Below, one piece after another: positions 22,813 through 30,437 of a stretch of DNA of 38,160 nt. Source of the DNA: an uncultured Winogradskyella sp. Lineage in GTDB: Bacteria; Bacteroidota; Bacteroidia; Flavobacteriales; Flavobacteriaceae. Position 1 is the first letter of the stretch. Each line of letters starts with the position of its first letter. The position numbers were made by a program, and so were the translations under genes. The notes under the pieces were generated by a model, which was given only the letters and a program-made list of their open reading frames with translations, searched no databases and was not told where the DNA came from. The stretch lies in the NCBI GenBank assembly GCA_913061495.1, contig CAJXVG010000007.1:1-38160 (forward strand), given 5' to 3'.

Positions 22813-23115
22813 TTATCTACAATATTTTAAATACTTAATAAGTTCTTGAGGCATACGATACAACGTTATTAAATGACAATCTGTAAAGAAGTACACGTTT
22901 TCGCCATATATGCGAATGTTGTTGGCGGTTCTGTACTGTAAATACAAGTTACTGATGTACTTGTTAAGCTTACCTTTGGTGTCCTTGTGCTTTAAACCAC
23001 CATAAAAGGCTTTTTTAGCCATTCTGTTTAACGTTTTCCTACGCCAAGAAAGGCGTTCTTTAGCACGCTCGTAAGCGTGTTCTGTAATCGTAAATTTTTT
23101 AGTTGTTTTGGTCAT
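22813..23115 (-). CDS. conserved phage hypothetical protein (DUF4258-like?)
   Basis: A 100-residue basic protein: TITEHAYERAKERLSWRRKT, a Gly turn, then RTANNIRIYGENVYFFTDCH and LITLYRMP. The order of an N-terminal His-containing helix and C-terminal strands that end in LITLYxxP recalls DUF4258 and related RelE/BECR-type folds. An RNase function is possible but no catalytic set can be named. Confidence 0.55.
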   Translation of the reverse strand: MTKTTKKFTITEHAYERAKERLSWRRKTLNRMAKKAFYGGLKHKDTKGKLNKYISNLYLQYRTANNIRIYGENVYFFTDCHLITLYRMPQELIKYLKYCR

Positions 23116-23120
23116 ATTTT

Positions 23121-23573
23121 TTAGGCTACACTACCGTAATCGTCCTCCCAATACCTTTGATTGAGATACGTATCCGGATTTGCTTTTTGAATGCCTGTTT
23201 TTCGGGTTAAATAGTTATTGTATATGCGTATGCCAGAGATGGCACAGCGACGGTCTGTGTTAGAGAGTTTGTCCCACAGCTTTTGCGACCTTATTTTCTT
23301 TACTTTTAAGCCGTACATACTCCAAAAGGTCTCAAAACCAAGGTCTAGTTCAGACTCTACCAGTGTAAAGTTTAGAATACCCTTAAACTGCTTTATCTGG
23401 TTCTCCTTGTATGGAAAATTTGGACCAAACAACCATTTAGATTGTTGCTCGCTCAAGGGTTCGTTATCCGAAATATCAAAGGCTGCCAAAAAACCGTTTA
23501 AATGGTATTTAAAGACTATTTCACCTTTCCATCCACGGTTGATCATTAAGGTATATGTTTTATAGACACTCAT
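23121..23573 (-). CDS. replication-protein-like (C-terminal domain)
   Basis: 150 residues from the start MSVYKTYTLMINRGWKGEIV (23573), which overlaps the upstream stop as TAATG. An in-frame start 27 codons upstream would overlap the neighbour by 82 bases. The C-terminal part (FETFWSMYGLKVKKIRSQKL, then W ... IRIYNNYLTRKTGIQKANPD, TYLNQRYWEDDY) matches the end domain of many phage replication initiator/DnaD-like proteins. A role in recruiting host replisome parts for replicative transposition is inferred. Confidence 0.6.
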   Translation of the reverse strand: MSVYKTYTLMINRGWKGEIVFKYHLNGFLAAFDISDNEPLSEQQSKWLFGPNFPYKENQIKQFKGILNFTLVESELDLGFETFWSMYGLKVKKIRSQKLWDKLSNTDRRCAISGIRIYNNYLTRKTGIQKANPDTYLNQRYWEDDYGSVA

Positions 23574-23914
23574 TAGGCTAGTTTTTGGTTTAAAAAATCT
23601 GCTATGTTCTGTATTACTTGTTTTTCGTAACCGTAAGGAAATACCTCTAAACACCGGCGAATAAGCAACTCTAAAAAATAACCTTCAAAGTACTCTAATG
23701 AGATACTGTACTGCTTTGAAGCCTTATCTACCTTAAAACGTATGGTAGCATACTTTTTACTGAACTTTACGGCCAGCTTTTTAGCCATACTTACAATGGC
23801 TTTTCCTTCAGCTGTTGTGTCATCAATAAAATCGACATAATTCCATATTTTATTTATGGCCACAAGCTGCGTTTTTGTGATTTTTAGTTTTATGTTGTTT
23901 TCCATAGCATCCAC
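23573..23914 (-). CDS. hypothetical protein, 113 aa
   Basis: Not recognised. Lys-rich, mixed helix and strand; features include LVAINKIWNYVDFIDDTTAE and YATIRFKVDKASKQYSISLE. An alternative start at Met4 (MENNIKL, 23905) would shorten the overlap with the upstream gene from 25 to 16 bases. Translationally coupled to the replication-like gene. Confidence 0.58.
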   Translation of the reverse strand: MDAMENNIKLKITKTQLVAINKIWNYVDFIDDTTAEGKAIVSMAKKLAVKFSKKYATIRFKVDKASKQYSISLEYFEGYFLELLIRRCLEVFPYGYEKQVIQNIADFLNQKLA

Positions 23915-24114
23915 GGTATCTCTAAATTGGTGTCTAGACTATCACTTTCATAATCCATAACCGTTAGGTGTTTTATTTCAATATTTTGTTCTACTAAGCG
24001 ACTGATCTCTCTGGTGAGTTTCAGCTCATCGGTTTCATTCTCTATAAAAGGGAGGTATGCCTGGTACCGACTGATCCATTTTCTGTTGTTCTTATATGTT
24101 TCCTCCCATGTCAT
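23890..24114 (-). CDS. hypothetical protein, 74 aa
   Basis: Not recognised. Charged, helical N-terminus (MTWEETYKNNRKWISRYQAY) and acidic C-terminal half. It overlaps the next gene by 16-25 bases and follows the zinc-binding small protein without a gap. Confidence 0.55.
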   Translation of the reverse strand: MTWEETYKNNRKWISRYQAYLPFIENETDELKLTREISRLVEQNIEIKHLTVMDYESDSLDTNLEIPWMLWKTT

Positions 24115-24237
24115 CTAACATTCCGTCTCTTCAATAATCACTTTGCCGCATAACTGACAAACCACTTTACCTGTTTCCCATTCTGCAAAGGCATTTACCA
24201 CCACTAGACTCACGTGCGTGTGCGTACATTTAGTCAT
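24115..24237 (-). CDS. very small putative zinc-binding protein, 40 aa
   Basis: An open frame of 40 residues beginning MTKCTHTHVSLVVVNAFAEW and containing VCQLCGKVI. Cys4, His6 and His8, the CxxC pair and a C-terminal Cys could bind one zinc ion, as in small rubredoxin-like or ribbon proteins. It overlaps the upstream gene by 8 bases and ends at the next gene. Short, so moderately supported. Confidence 0.5.
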   Translation of the reverse strand: MTKCTHTHVSLVVVNAFAEWETGKVVCQLCGKVIIEETEC

Positions 24238-24484
24238 TGTCTTTTTCATTGAACATGTCTATTTGGTTATCATTAAAAAGATTCGTTTGCTCTTCTATTT
24301 TTTTTAACTCACGTTTTGCAGGTGTGGCCAGGTACTCATAAAATGTCCTTAGCGAAATATGGTACTTTGGGTAAATGTGAAGTTTGTGAATATTTACATT
24401 GGTAAGCCCTTCAGCTTGTTTACGCAATGTGATGTCCTGAATTTCTACAATCCTTAAATATCTATTTCGCTTATTATATGCCAT
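24230..24484 (-). CDS. hypothetical protein, possible HTH
   Basis: An 84-residue basic protein, YLRIVEIQDITLRKQAEGLT then NVNIHKLHIYPKYHISLRTF and YEYLATPAKREL. The pattern suggests an HTH-like DNA-binding protein of the kind found after GemA-like genes in Bacteroidota Mu-like phages. The start overlaps the upstream GemA-like gene stop by one base. Confidence 0.58.
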   Translation of the reverse strand: MAYNKRNRYLRIVEIQDITLRKQAEGLTNVNIHKLHIYPKYHISLRTFYEYLATPAKRELKKIEEQTNLFNDNQIDMFNEKDND

Positions 24485-24951
24485 TAATTGAGTATTATTG
24501 GTGGTAACTTAAATTTGTGCTGATTGGCTTTGGTGCCTATTTTTTTAGCCGATTTATTGTAATTGGCTTCAATACCTCTAAATTGCTGCACCAGCTTATC
24601 TAGCTCATTGATATCGTACTTATTGAGTTGTCTCTTTAAAATGCTACGCGATATCATGAAGTTGTTAAACACATTCCAATCGTTAGGATTATGAAGTCCA
24701 ACACGTGTGGCGATGGTTAACACTATACTGCGTTTCTTTTTACATTCAATCTCCGCTGATCTATCAACATTAAAAGCCATTTTAGAATTACCATTTTGTA
24801 GCTTTCCTATAAGTGTCTTTACTTCTTGAGGTGATAAATCCCTAGTAGATTTTGTACGGCCATCAGTGTATAAATACACTAGGTTATGACGGCTTTTTTC
24901 ATCAAAGCCCTTTTTACCTAAAATGGTCATTAACTGTCTGTGAATACTCAT
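24484..24951 (-). CDS. GemA/gp16-like protein (DUF1018-like)
   Basis: A 155-residue basic protein. The N-terminal half (IHRQLMTILGKKGFDEKSRH, VYLYTDGRTKSTRDLSPQEV, KTLIGKLQNG) follows the DUF1018 pattern of Mu gp16/GemA. In that family a short helical segment is followed by S-x-x-x-L-S-xx-E/Q and L-I-x-x-L. In Mu this class influences host gene expression and supercoiling. The family match is partial, so the call is tentative. Confidence 0.5.
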   Translation of the reverse strand: MSIHRQLMTILGKKGFDEKSRHNLVYLYTDGRTKSTRDLSPQEVKTLIGKLQNGNSKMAFNVDRSAEIECKKKRSIVLTIATRVGLHNPNDWNVFNNFMISRSILKRQLNKYDINELDKLVQQFRGIEANYNKSAKKIGTKANQHKFKLPPIILN

Positions 24952-24968
24952 AGCTTTTGGTATTATGG

Positions 24969-25139
24969 TTAAACAATCTCTAGCTGTACGCTGTAATTAA
25001 ATTGGTCTCTTAATTCTATGACGTTGTTGTCATCTACATCTTTGTTAAACGGCCAATAAACCGTGTTTAAAAACGGATTGTACTGAATCCCTTTTTTTTT
25101 GATTTTACTATGTAAATAGTAACGCCTTTGATACGCCAT
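24969..25139 (-). CDS. small hypothetical protein, 56 aa
   Basis: An open frame of 56 residues, basic first half (MAYQRRYYLHSKIKKKGIQY) and acidic second half (FNKDVDDNNVIELRDQFNYS). It fills most of the gap between the DUF3164 gene and the GemA-like gene. Not recognised. Confidence 0.5.
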   Translation of the reverse strand: MAYQRRYYLHSKIKKKGIQYNPFLNTVYWPFNKDVDDNNVIELRDQFNYSVQLEIV

Positions 25140-25160
25140 AGCTTTAAGATTTAATTAGTT

Positions 25161-25232
25161 CCTGTGCAGAGTGTCGAACTCCGTAAACCAACCACTTGGC
25201 ACAGGTATTTTGGGCGGATATAGCTCCGCCCA
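25161..25232 (-). ncRNA. structured intergenic RNA with tRNA-like minihelix
   Basis: Two hairpins lie between coding regions on the early transcript. First, TGGGCGGA/TCCGCCCA (25211-25232) is an 8-base perfect stem with a 6-base loop and no following T-run, so it is not a standard terminator. Second, a 45-base element (25205 to 25161) has CCTGTG pairing with CACAGG. That stem stacks directly on a T-arm-like hairpin (CGGAG, TTCGACA, CTCTG), with a 16-base stub in place of D and anticodon arms. Function unknown; it may be an RNA-processing or stability element. Confidence 0.4.
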
Positions 25233-25240
25233 GGCTGCTA

Positions 25241-25927
25241 TTAATCAGCTGACGACTCTTCGCCCTCTGTTTCGGTGGTATCGATAGACGAGAAATTGAG
25301 TTTTAACGTCTGGAACTTACCAGAAGCGTCTTTAGACTGTATCTCGTAACCATACCCTTTAAGATGTATTTGGTAACTCTCTTTAAGTAGAGCTAAGCCT
25401 TCTACCCAACGTGGATCATCATAGTTATGTTCATTCTGAAGCAAAAGCATGACCTTAGCATACTCTAAATCTCCATCCTGGTTCTTTTCCAGGAATGACA
25501 TTAAGAGCGTGTATTCCTTTTCGGCTCGTTTCTTAACCACATCACCAAGGAAATCCTTTAACAGGTCCACGGCTTTAATGGAGCGCTCGTCCCAAACCGG
25601 TTGGGTGTCTCGTCTGCGTCTTATCCTTATATTGCCGTTATTGGTAGTGATTGAAAACCCGCCTTTGCTATTGCCACGGATGGCTCCGTATTCTGCAAGC
25701 TTTAAGGATTGGTGATTCATCTTGGTATGACATAAGTTTTTTAGCTTCAATAGTAAATTGTGCGCTTCTAAACCTAGATCAAACATCTCAATGATGGATG
25801 CATCCCTATCTAGTTCGTATTGCTTCTTTTTAGCCTCACGCTGTTTGCGTTCCTTTTTTTCTGTTTTTGCAAGCATCTGCTTTAGTTGCTCAACACTGTA
25901 CTCTGTTTTTTCTGCTGTTTCTGCCAT
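25241..25927 (-). CDS. DUF3164 protein
   Basis: A 228-residue protein of the DUF3164 family found in the early operons of Mu-like phages. It has a very charged coiled-coil N-terminus (about 10-45), then LAEYGAIRGNSKGGFSITTN, a basic IRIRRRRDTQPVWDERSIKA and the helical LKDFLGDVVKKRAEKEYTLL. The C-terminal tail is acidic. The function of the family is unknown. It lies two small genes after MuB, its usual position. Confidence 0.82.
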   Translation of the reverse strand: MAETAEKTEYSVEQLKQMLAKTEKKERKQREAKKKQYELDRDASIIEMFDLGLEAHNLLLKLKNLCHTKMNHQSLKLAEYGAIRGNSKGGFSITTNNGNIRIRRRRDTQPVWDERSIKAVDLLKDFLGDVVKKRAEKEYTLLMSFLEKNQDGDLEYAKVMLLLQNEHNYDDPRWVEGLALLKESYQIHLKGYGYEIQSKDASGKFQTLKLNFSSIDTTETEGEESSAD

Positions 25928-25938
25928 TTTTGTTGTCT

Positions 25939-26133
25939 TTAAAGTTGTTCAGTTATTAACTTGATATCTTCTGTTACATTTTCTACTAGAGTTTGATCAA
26001 ACTCTCTATCATCAAATAGAATTTTTACATTTCTATTTTCAACATTCATTGTAAATTCAATTACACCTATTTCGGCTAGTAGTTGTGCTATTTCATTACC
26101 TAGCTCTTCCCTTTTTTTTTGTTGTTCTTCCAT
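25939..26133 (-). CDS. small hypothetical early protein, 64 aa
   Basis: Not recognised. It begins with a charged coiled-coil-like helix (EEQQKKREELGNEIAQLLAE), then two short strands and a helix. Located between the MuB-side small gene and the DUF3164 gene. Confidence 0.55.
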   Translation of the reverse strand: MEEQQKKREELGNEIAQLLAEIGVIEFTMNVENRNVKILFDDREFDQTLVENVTEDIKLITEQL

Positions 26134-26137
26134 AACA

Positions 26138-26302
26138 TTAATTATTACTTAATTGATTTAATTCTAGTTCTTGTTTTGCTCCATTCATTCGGTCAAAGAC
26201 ACTTTTAGCGATATCTCCTTTAAATGATAATAGTGGTTTACCTTTTTTACTAAGTATGACCAACTGTTTTTTAACAGGGTCGTAGTTGTGTTTTGGTATC
26301 AT
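26138..26302 (-). CDS. small hypothetical early protein, 54 aa
   Basis: An open frame of 54 residues (MIPKHNYDPVKKQLVILSKK ... NQLSNN). The ATG at 26302 overlaps the MuB-like stop as ATGA, which is good evidence for translation. Basic, no recognised domain. Confidence 0.58.
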   Translation of the reverse strand: MIPKHNYDPVKKQLVILSKKGKPLLSFKGDIAKSVFDRMNGAKQELELNQLSNN

Positions 26303-27213
26303 ACTGTAGCTTTTAAAAGTTCTCGTTTTATTGAGCGCTTAACACGTCTCATATCTTCTACCACAGTAACCTGTGATTTATTGACCACCTTGCTTATTGG
26401 GTTGCACTCTTTAAAAATGTCGTTCTGGATGGTTCTGTCCTTAATGCCATTTATGTCACAGATTTTTTGTACATCGGTTTTTGTGGCTCCGATCAGTGTG
26501 ATGTAATTGCGACCTAAACGACTATCAATCTCATCATAGCCCTTACGGTTAAGCCTTACGCCGTTTTTAATCTCTTTTTTAAGGTTTTCGGTACCTAATA
26601 ACACTAAGCCAACCTTATCTTCTAAAGCGTTTGAAAACGGTATTAAAAAACGTAGTGCAGGTGCTTTGAGCTTATCTGCCTCATTGATAATAAGCAGCGG
26701 ATTTAAGTGTGAGCGCTCTTCAAAAAAATCAATGACTTTTTGCCCGAGCTCGTCAATGGTTATTGCACCTTTAGGACGATCTATACCTACCAATTTCATA
26801 AGGTTGTAGATAAACTCACGTTTAGCCCACTCGCGCGCATGTATATGGTACACGGCATCATCACTGTACAAGTCAGCAAATGTATTGGCAACGGCACTTT
26901 TGCCGCTACCAGCTTTGTTGCTTACCGGAATAAAAAGTTTTTCGGTCTTTGCATCGTTAAACACCTGAAACAGCATTTTAAAATTAGAGGTCTGGGCAAT
27001 TTGCCATCCTGAAAAATTGACATGCAATTTGCCAGCGACCTTTTGCCACATTCCGGTGCTTATTTTTTCCCAGTTGTGTTTTACCATTTGGCTAATCATT
27101 GCTCCAGATACATCACAATGGTTTGCTACCTTGTTGTTACTGCCAAGTCTTTTAGATTCTTTGTGAATCGCTTTGACTATCTCATTTTTTTGTACATTTG
27201 TCATAGTTATCAA
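26299..27213 (-). CDS. MuB-like ATPase, transposition target factor
   Basis: A 304-residue protein. The N-terminal 60 residues have an HTH (NNKVANHCDVSGAMISQMVK). Residues 95-220 are an AAA+ core with Walker A NKAGSGKS (99-106), Walker B LLIINEAD (173-180) and a sensor-like VLLGTENL. The C-terminus is basic. In Mu this ATP-dependent protein binds target DNA, stimulates the transposase and gives target immunity. The start overlaps the transposase stop by 4 bases. Confidence 0.88.
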   Translation of the reverse strand: MITMTNVQKNEIVKAIHKESKRLGSNNKVANHCDVSGAMISQMVKHNWEKISTGMWQKVAGKLHVNFSGWQIAQTSNFKMLFQVFNDAKTEKLFIPVSNKAGSGKSAVANTFADLYSDDAVYHIHAREWAKREFIYNLMKLVGIDRPKGAITIDELGQKVIDFFEERSHLNPLLIINEADKLKAPALRFLIPFSNALEDKVGLVLLGTENLKKEIKNGVRLNRKGYDEIDSRLGRNYITLIGATKTDVQKICDINGIKDRTIQNDIFKECNPISKVVNKSQVTVVEDMRRVKRSIKRELLKATV

Positions 27214-29315
27214 TATTGGTTTCTTGAATTATTAAGTAAATCGATATCAGAGTCGCTAGAGGTGTCAACATCACTTCCAGCGGCTCTTTTTAGTTCTATA
27301 TCTTTAGTATTGTTTGCTTCGTTGTGTAATCGGTGGGATTCTGCTGTCTCAGCTTCATCTTTATTGGTATAGCGACCCATAAGCATGGCTACTTCATCAA
27401 AACCTTGTGTTTTTTCTTCTAATTCTGCTGCTTTTTGGATTTCAATAGCCTTAATACGTGCCTTTTCTTCAGCAATGCGGTTAAATTCTGCCTGAGGACC
27501 ATACGGTTGAATGGTTTCATATTCATTGGCAATACCCAAATAGACAAGTAAATGTTCTCGTTTTTTGAATAAATAGACCTGTGAGAGGTCATTTAAGTCG
27601 TAACTGAGGATTACACGTTCGGTTTTGCTGAAAATCTCGTAATCATCAATTTTATACCAGTACTCAGCACTTTGTATCTCGGTTTTTATAAGACCGTTAT
27701 TCTTAACTTTTATAGCCTTTTTAAGTCCGAAAATCATTGAAATTTGATGTTCTTCTAAGAACCTTACATGCGGTTTCTCGGATTTTGAATGAATGAGCTT
27801 TGGAGACTCGTTTATTTGCTTGAATTTGCGCGAGTAATAACTGAATGGTGTCTCTCTATAAGCTTCGATGACCAATTGGCTCTCCTTCCAAGAATCGTAC
27901 ATATCAAAGCCTTCTTTGTGGGCTTTTTTACGGACTTCTTTTAAATACTCTGGCGATCTGTGCGCGTGAAGTCTCGAACTCTTGATACCTTCACCATAAT
28001 AGTATTCGCTCTGGTCCATGAATACACTTTGTAGCGTACCAAACCAACGTTCTAATCCTGCCTTTCCGGTTGCCTTATGTGTGAAGGTTACTTTTACTCC
28101 CATTTGCTCAAGCTGAGCAAACAGACGTTTTGCCTCTTCGGTATTGTGACCAGGAAACCTATCGAATACAATCTCATAAGGTAGATAGGATGTTTCAGTC
28201 ACTGCCATCTTAACGGCATTGATAACACTCCAGCGATCTTCTTTATAATCGAAGTTATAACCAAGCACATCTCCACTATGTACATCACGAACTGCAATCA
28301 CGAATAGGAAATCTTTGTCTCCGTTTTCTTTTTTGTGCGCAATAAGGTTTACACGCGTGGCATCTACCTGCCAACAATCTCCTGCAAACAAAGCGTTTTT
28401 CATAGGGATGTAACCCTCATAAATTGCTGCTTTGGTTGTACCTTTTCCGAAACGCTTGGATGCGGTAAGGAACTTGGTATAATGTTTCTCAAATATATTT
28501 TGACCAAACCATCTACGGCTAGGCATTGTTTTGCCTGTACGCAGACATAATTGGCGCACTTGGCGTATAATGGAATCGTTACTGTAATTCTTGCCCATTG
28601 AGCGCAGTTGAATGGCCCAGCTTTGCACTTCTGTATCTACATGCACCAAAGCGTTGTTGTTTCCGCTTCTTGGCAACTGTATTAATTCGGCAATAGCAAT
28701 ATCACCTTCAACGATTTCTAAATATTTCTCTTTAAATTTTCTGTAATTGTGAGGTAGGTACCTTACATCGTATTTATCTAATAGATTAGAGTAAGATTTA
28801 AAAATTTTATTTTTTGAGGTATCTAGTTCGTTATCATTGATCCACTTGATACAGCTCTCTAAAATTGCACAAGCTTTTGCAAGGGCAACCTGTTGGGTTT
28901 TGGTACAATCTAAATAACAAGGAATAAAGTCTTTGTAAACAGTATTTAAATACTGTTTGAAGTGGGTTTCTAAGCTTGTTTTTGAATTATTGTTTATGAA
29001 TTGACTGTAATTGTTGAGTAGTTGGGATTTATCACCGAACATATCTCTATAATAAGTAGGTTGCCGATTAGGCAATGATTGTAAGTCAAAATATATCTGT
29101 CCGTTAATTTTACCATACCTCCAACTTTTGGAGGTGTCCGGCATTATATTGTGATGTCTATGACAAGGTTGTACAGATTTTTTATAAGCTGATCTAACAC
29201 GTCTCAAATATCCATCACTTACACCTGTGACATCAATTATTAGATCAACGCTTAGCCAGAGTGTTTCACATTCTGCATTATTACGGGTTACTATGTCTCC
29301 TTTCTTGAAATTCAT
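27210..29315 (-). CDS. MuA-like DDE transposase
   Basis: A 701-residue protein. The N-terminal part (1-90) looks like the winged-helix and end-binding domains (LWLSVDLIIDVTGVSDGYLR). The rve catalytic core holds Asp318 (CWQVDAT), Asp385 (EIVFDRFPGHN) and Glu422 (KAGLERWFGTLQ). A beta-barrel and a Glu-rich C-terminal region (about 640-701, for MuB contact) follow. It carries out strand transfer at the prophage ends during integration and replicative transposition. Length is close to the Mu protein (663). Confidence 0.92.
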   Translation of the reverse strand: MNFKKGDIVTRNNAECETLWLSVDLIIDVTGVSDGYLRRVRSAYKKSVQPCHRHHNIMPDTSKSWRYGKINGQIYFDLQSLPNRQPTYYRDMFGDKSQLLNNYSQFINNNSKTSLETHFKQYLNTVYKDFIPCYLDCTKTQQVALAKACAILESCIKWINDNELDTSKNKIFKSYSNLLDKYDVRYLPHNYRKFKEKYLEIVEGDIAIAELIQLPRSGNNNALVHVDTEVQSWAIQLRSMGKNYSNDSIIRQVRQLCLRTGKTMPSRRWFGQNIFEKHYTKFLTASKRFGKGTTKAAIYEGYIPMKNALFAGDCWQVDATRVNLIAHKKENGDKDFLFVIAVRDVHSGDVLGYNFDYKEDRWSVINAVKMAVTETSYLPYEIVFDRFPGHNTEEAKRLFAQLEQMGVKVTFTHKATGKAGLERWFGTLQSVFMDQSEYYYGEGIKSSRLHAHRSPEYLKEVRKKAHKEGFDMYDSWKESQLVIEAYRETPFSYYSRKFKQINESPKLIHSKSEKPHVRFLEEHQISMIFGLKKAIKVKNNGLIKTEIQSAEYWYKIDDYEIFSKTERVILSYDLNDLSQVYLFKKREHLLVYLGIANEYETIQPYGPQAEFNRIAEEKARIKAIEIQKAAELEEKTQGFDEVAMLMGRYTNKDEAETAESHRLHNEANNTKDIELKRAAGSDVDTSSDSDIDLLNNSRNQY

Positions 29316-29318
29316 AGA

Positions 29319-29531
29319 TTAACCTTCAATCACTTTTAAAAATGCTGATGCTTTTTGAGTTATGGCTTGATAAGTTTTTGTGTTACGTTTAGAACCAGTA
29401 CCTTCTTTTAGTGCTTTTTCTACAGCTGTACGTGATACTTTTAATGATTTTGATATAGAAACCATAGGACTGGTTTGTAATTTTTCTATCTCGAGAGGGG
29501 AAAGCGTAACAGATGAAGTTGAATTTTTCAT
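29319..29531 (-). CDS. small HTH protein, Ner-like
   Basis: 70 residues from MKNSTSSVTLSPLEIEKLQT at 29531. A longer frame to 29651 would run through the operator array and is rejected. ISKSLKVSRTAVEKALKEGT is a helix-turn-helix. As first gene of the early operon, opposite the repressor, it stands where Mu has ner, a Cro-like regulator of early transcription. Role inferred from position and motif. Confidence 0.65.
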   Translation of the reverse strand: MKNSTSSVTLSPLEIEKLQTSPMVSISKSLKVSRTAVEKALKEGTGSKRNTKTYQAITQKASAFLKVIEG

Positions 29532-29573
29532 ATATTTGGTTGCTTTATTTATTTTTAATTGCTTTGAGAGCAA

Positions 29574-29636
29574 CAAATATATACAGAAATTCTTTATAAT
29601 ACAGAATTTCTTTAATTTTTTTACAATTATTCTGTA
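29574..29636. promoter_or_regulatory. early promoter with three repressor operators
   Basis: Three 15-base sites share the pattern TACAGAAWTTCTnTA: 29582-29596, 29600-29614 and 29622-29636. The first two are 18 bases apart, and the third is best in its TTCTGTA half. On the minus strand TATATTTG (29581-29574) fits the Bacteroidota -7 box and abuts the first operator, so repressor bound there would block the early transposase promoter. The third site lies 3 bases from the repressor start codon, consistent with self-control. Confidence 0.72.
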
Positions 29637-29639
29637 TAA

Positions 29640-30437
29640 ATGAGTATTCAAGAGGAAATATCGATACGTTTTACCCAGCTATTTAACGCTTTAAAAGAAT
29701 CTGGTGAGTTTAATAGTAATTCAGATTTAGCCTCTAAATTAGGATATACACCGCAAAAATTAAATGAAATACTGAAAGGGAGAACAAAATTTAATCTAGA
29801 TTTTTTACAGAAATTCTGTAATTTATTTGATATAAGTCTTGACTATATAGTGTTCGGAATAGAAAAACCAAATAGACAAAATATGTTACACGATGAAAGT
29901 GTAACAAAAAGTGTAACAAAAAGTGTAACAAACCAAAAAGACAAAAAAAGTTACACAAATAACGAAGTAAACGAACCTTCATTGGATATACAGAAATTTC
30001 CGTTGAGAACTGATATTATTGACGAATCACAGTATATTCCTCTTTACGACATAGAGGCTGTGGCAGGTATTGTACCTTTGTTTACTGACACAGCTAACCA
30101 AAAGCCAATTGACTATATTCATATTCCAAACCTACCAAGATGCGATGGTTCGGTATATGTTACTGGTGATAGCATGTATCCTTTATTAAAATCAGGTGAT
30201 ATTGTAGCGTTCAAGACAATAGAAGATTTTGACAATGATATTTATTTCGGTCAGATGTACATATTATCAATAGATATGGCAGGAGATGAGATAACCACAA
30301 TAAAATACATTCAGAAGTCAGATAAAGAAGGTTATATACGTTTAGTTAGCCAAAATCAACATCACCAAGAAAAGGATGTAAAGCTATCTAAAATTAGAGC
30401 TTTAGGACTTGTCAGAGCTAGTATTAGGGTTAATTAA
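29640..30437 (+). CDS. CI/LexA-type phage repressor (HTH + S24 peptidase)
   Basis: A 265-residue protein. Residues 1-72 contain an HTH of the phage-repressor type (NSDLASKLGYTPQKLNEILK). Residues 130-265 form an S24 peptidase with Ser178 in TGDSMYPLLKSGD and Lys222 in TTIKYIQ. AVAGIVPLF (Ala142-Gly143) is a likely self-cleavage site, so induction by DNA damage through RecA is probable. A linker contains three SVTK/SVTN units coded by a 12-base tandem repeat. It is transcribed away from the early operon and holds lysogeny by binding the operators beside and within the gene. Confidence 0.9.
   Translation: MSIQEEISIRFTQLFNALKESGEFNSNSDLASKLGYTPQKLNEILKGRTKFNLDFLQKFCNLFDISLDYIVFGIEKPNRQNMLHDESVTKSVTKSVTNQKDKKSYTNNEVNEPSLDIQKFPLRTDIIDESQYIPLYDIEAVAGIVPLFTDTANQKPIDYIHIPNLPRCDGSVYVTGDSMYPLLKSGDIVAFKTIEDFDNDIYFGQMYILSIDMAGDEITTIKYIQKSDKEGYIRLVSQNQHHQEKDVKLSKIRALGLVRASIRVN
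29806..29820. promoter_or_regulatory. intragenic repressor operator
   Basis: TACAGAAATTCTGTA has perfect 7-base arms about a single central base. It is the best match to the sites in the early control region but lies 167 bases inside the repressor gene. It could allow looping with the upstream array or act as a roadblock. Confidence 0.6.

Noticed and set aside
22813-23115. RelE-type toxin gene of a toxin-antitoxin pair
   Set aside because: The fold resemblance is loose and no antitoxin-like partner is adjacent; left as a conserved hypothetical.
25211-25232. GC-rich hairpin as an intrinsic terminator of the early operon
   Set aside because: No T-run follows on either strand and the operon continues with closely spaced genes; described instead as a structured RNA element.
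29531-29651. N-terminal extension of the Ner-like protein to 29651
   Set aside because: The extension reads through three operator sites and the early promoter, and gives an unlikely Lys/Ile/Phe-rich sequence.
29898-29932. CRISPR-like short repeats
   Set aside because: Three adjacent 12-base units without spacers inside the repressor frame; they are an in-frame tandem repeat, not an array. No CRISPR array was seen elsewhere.
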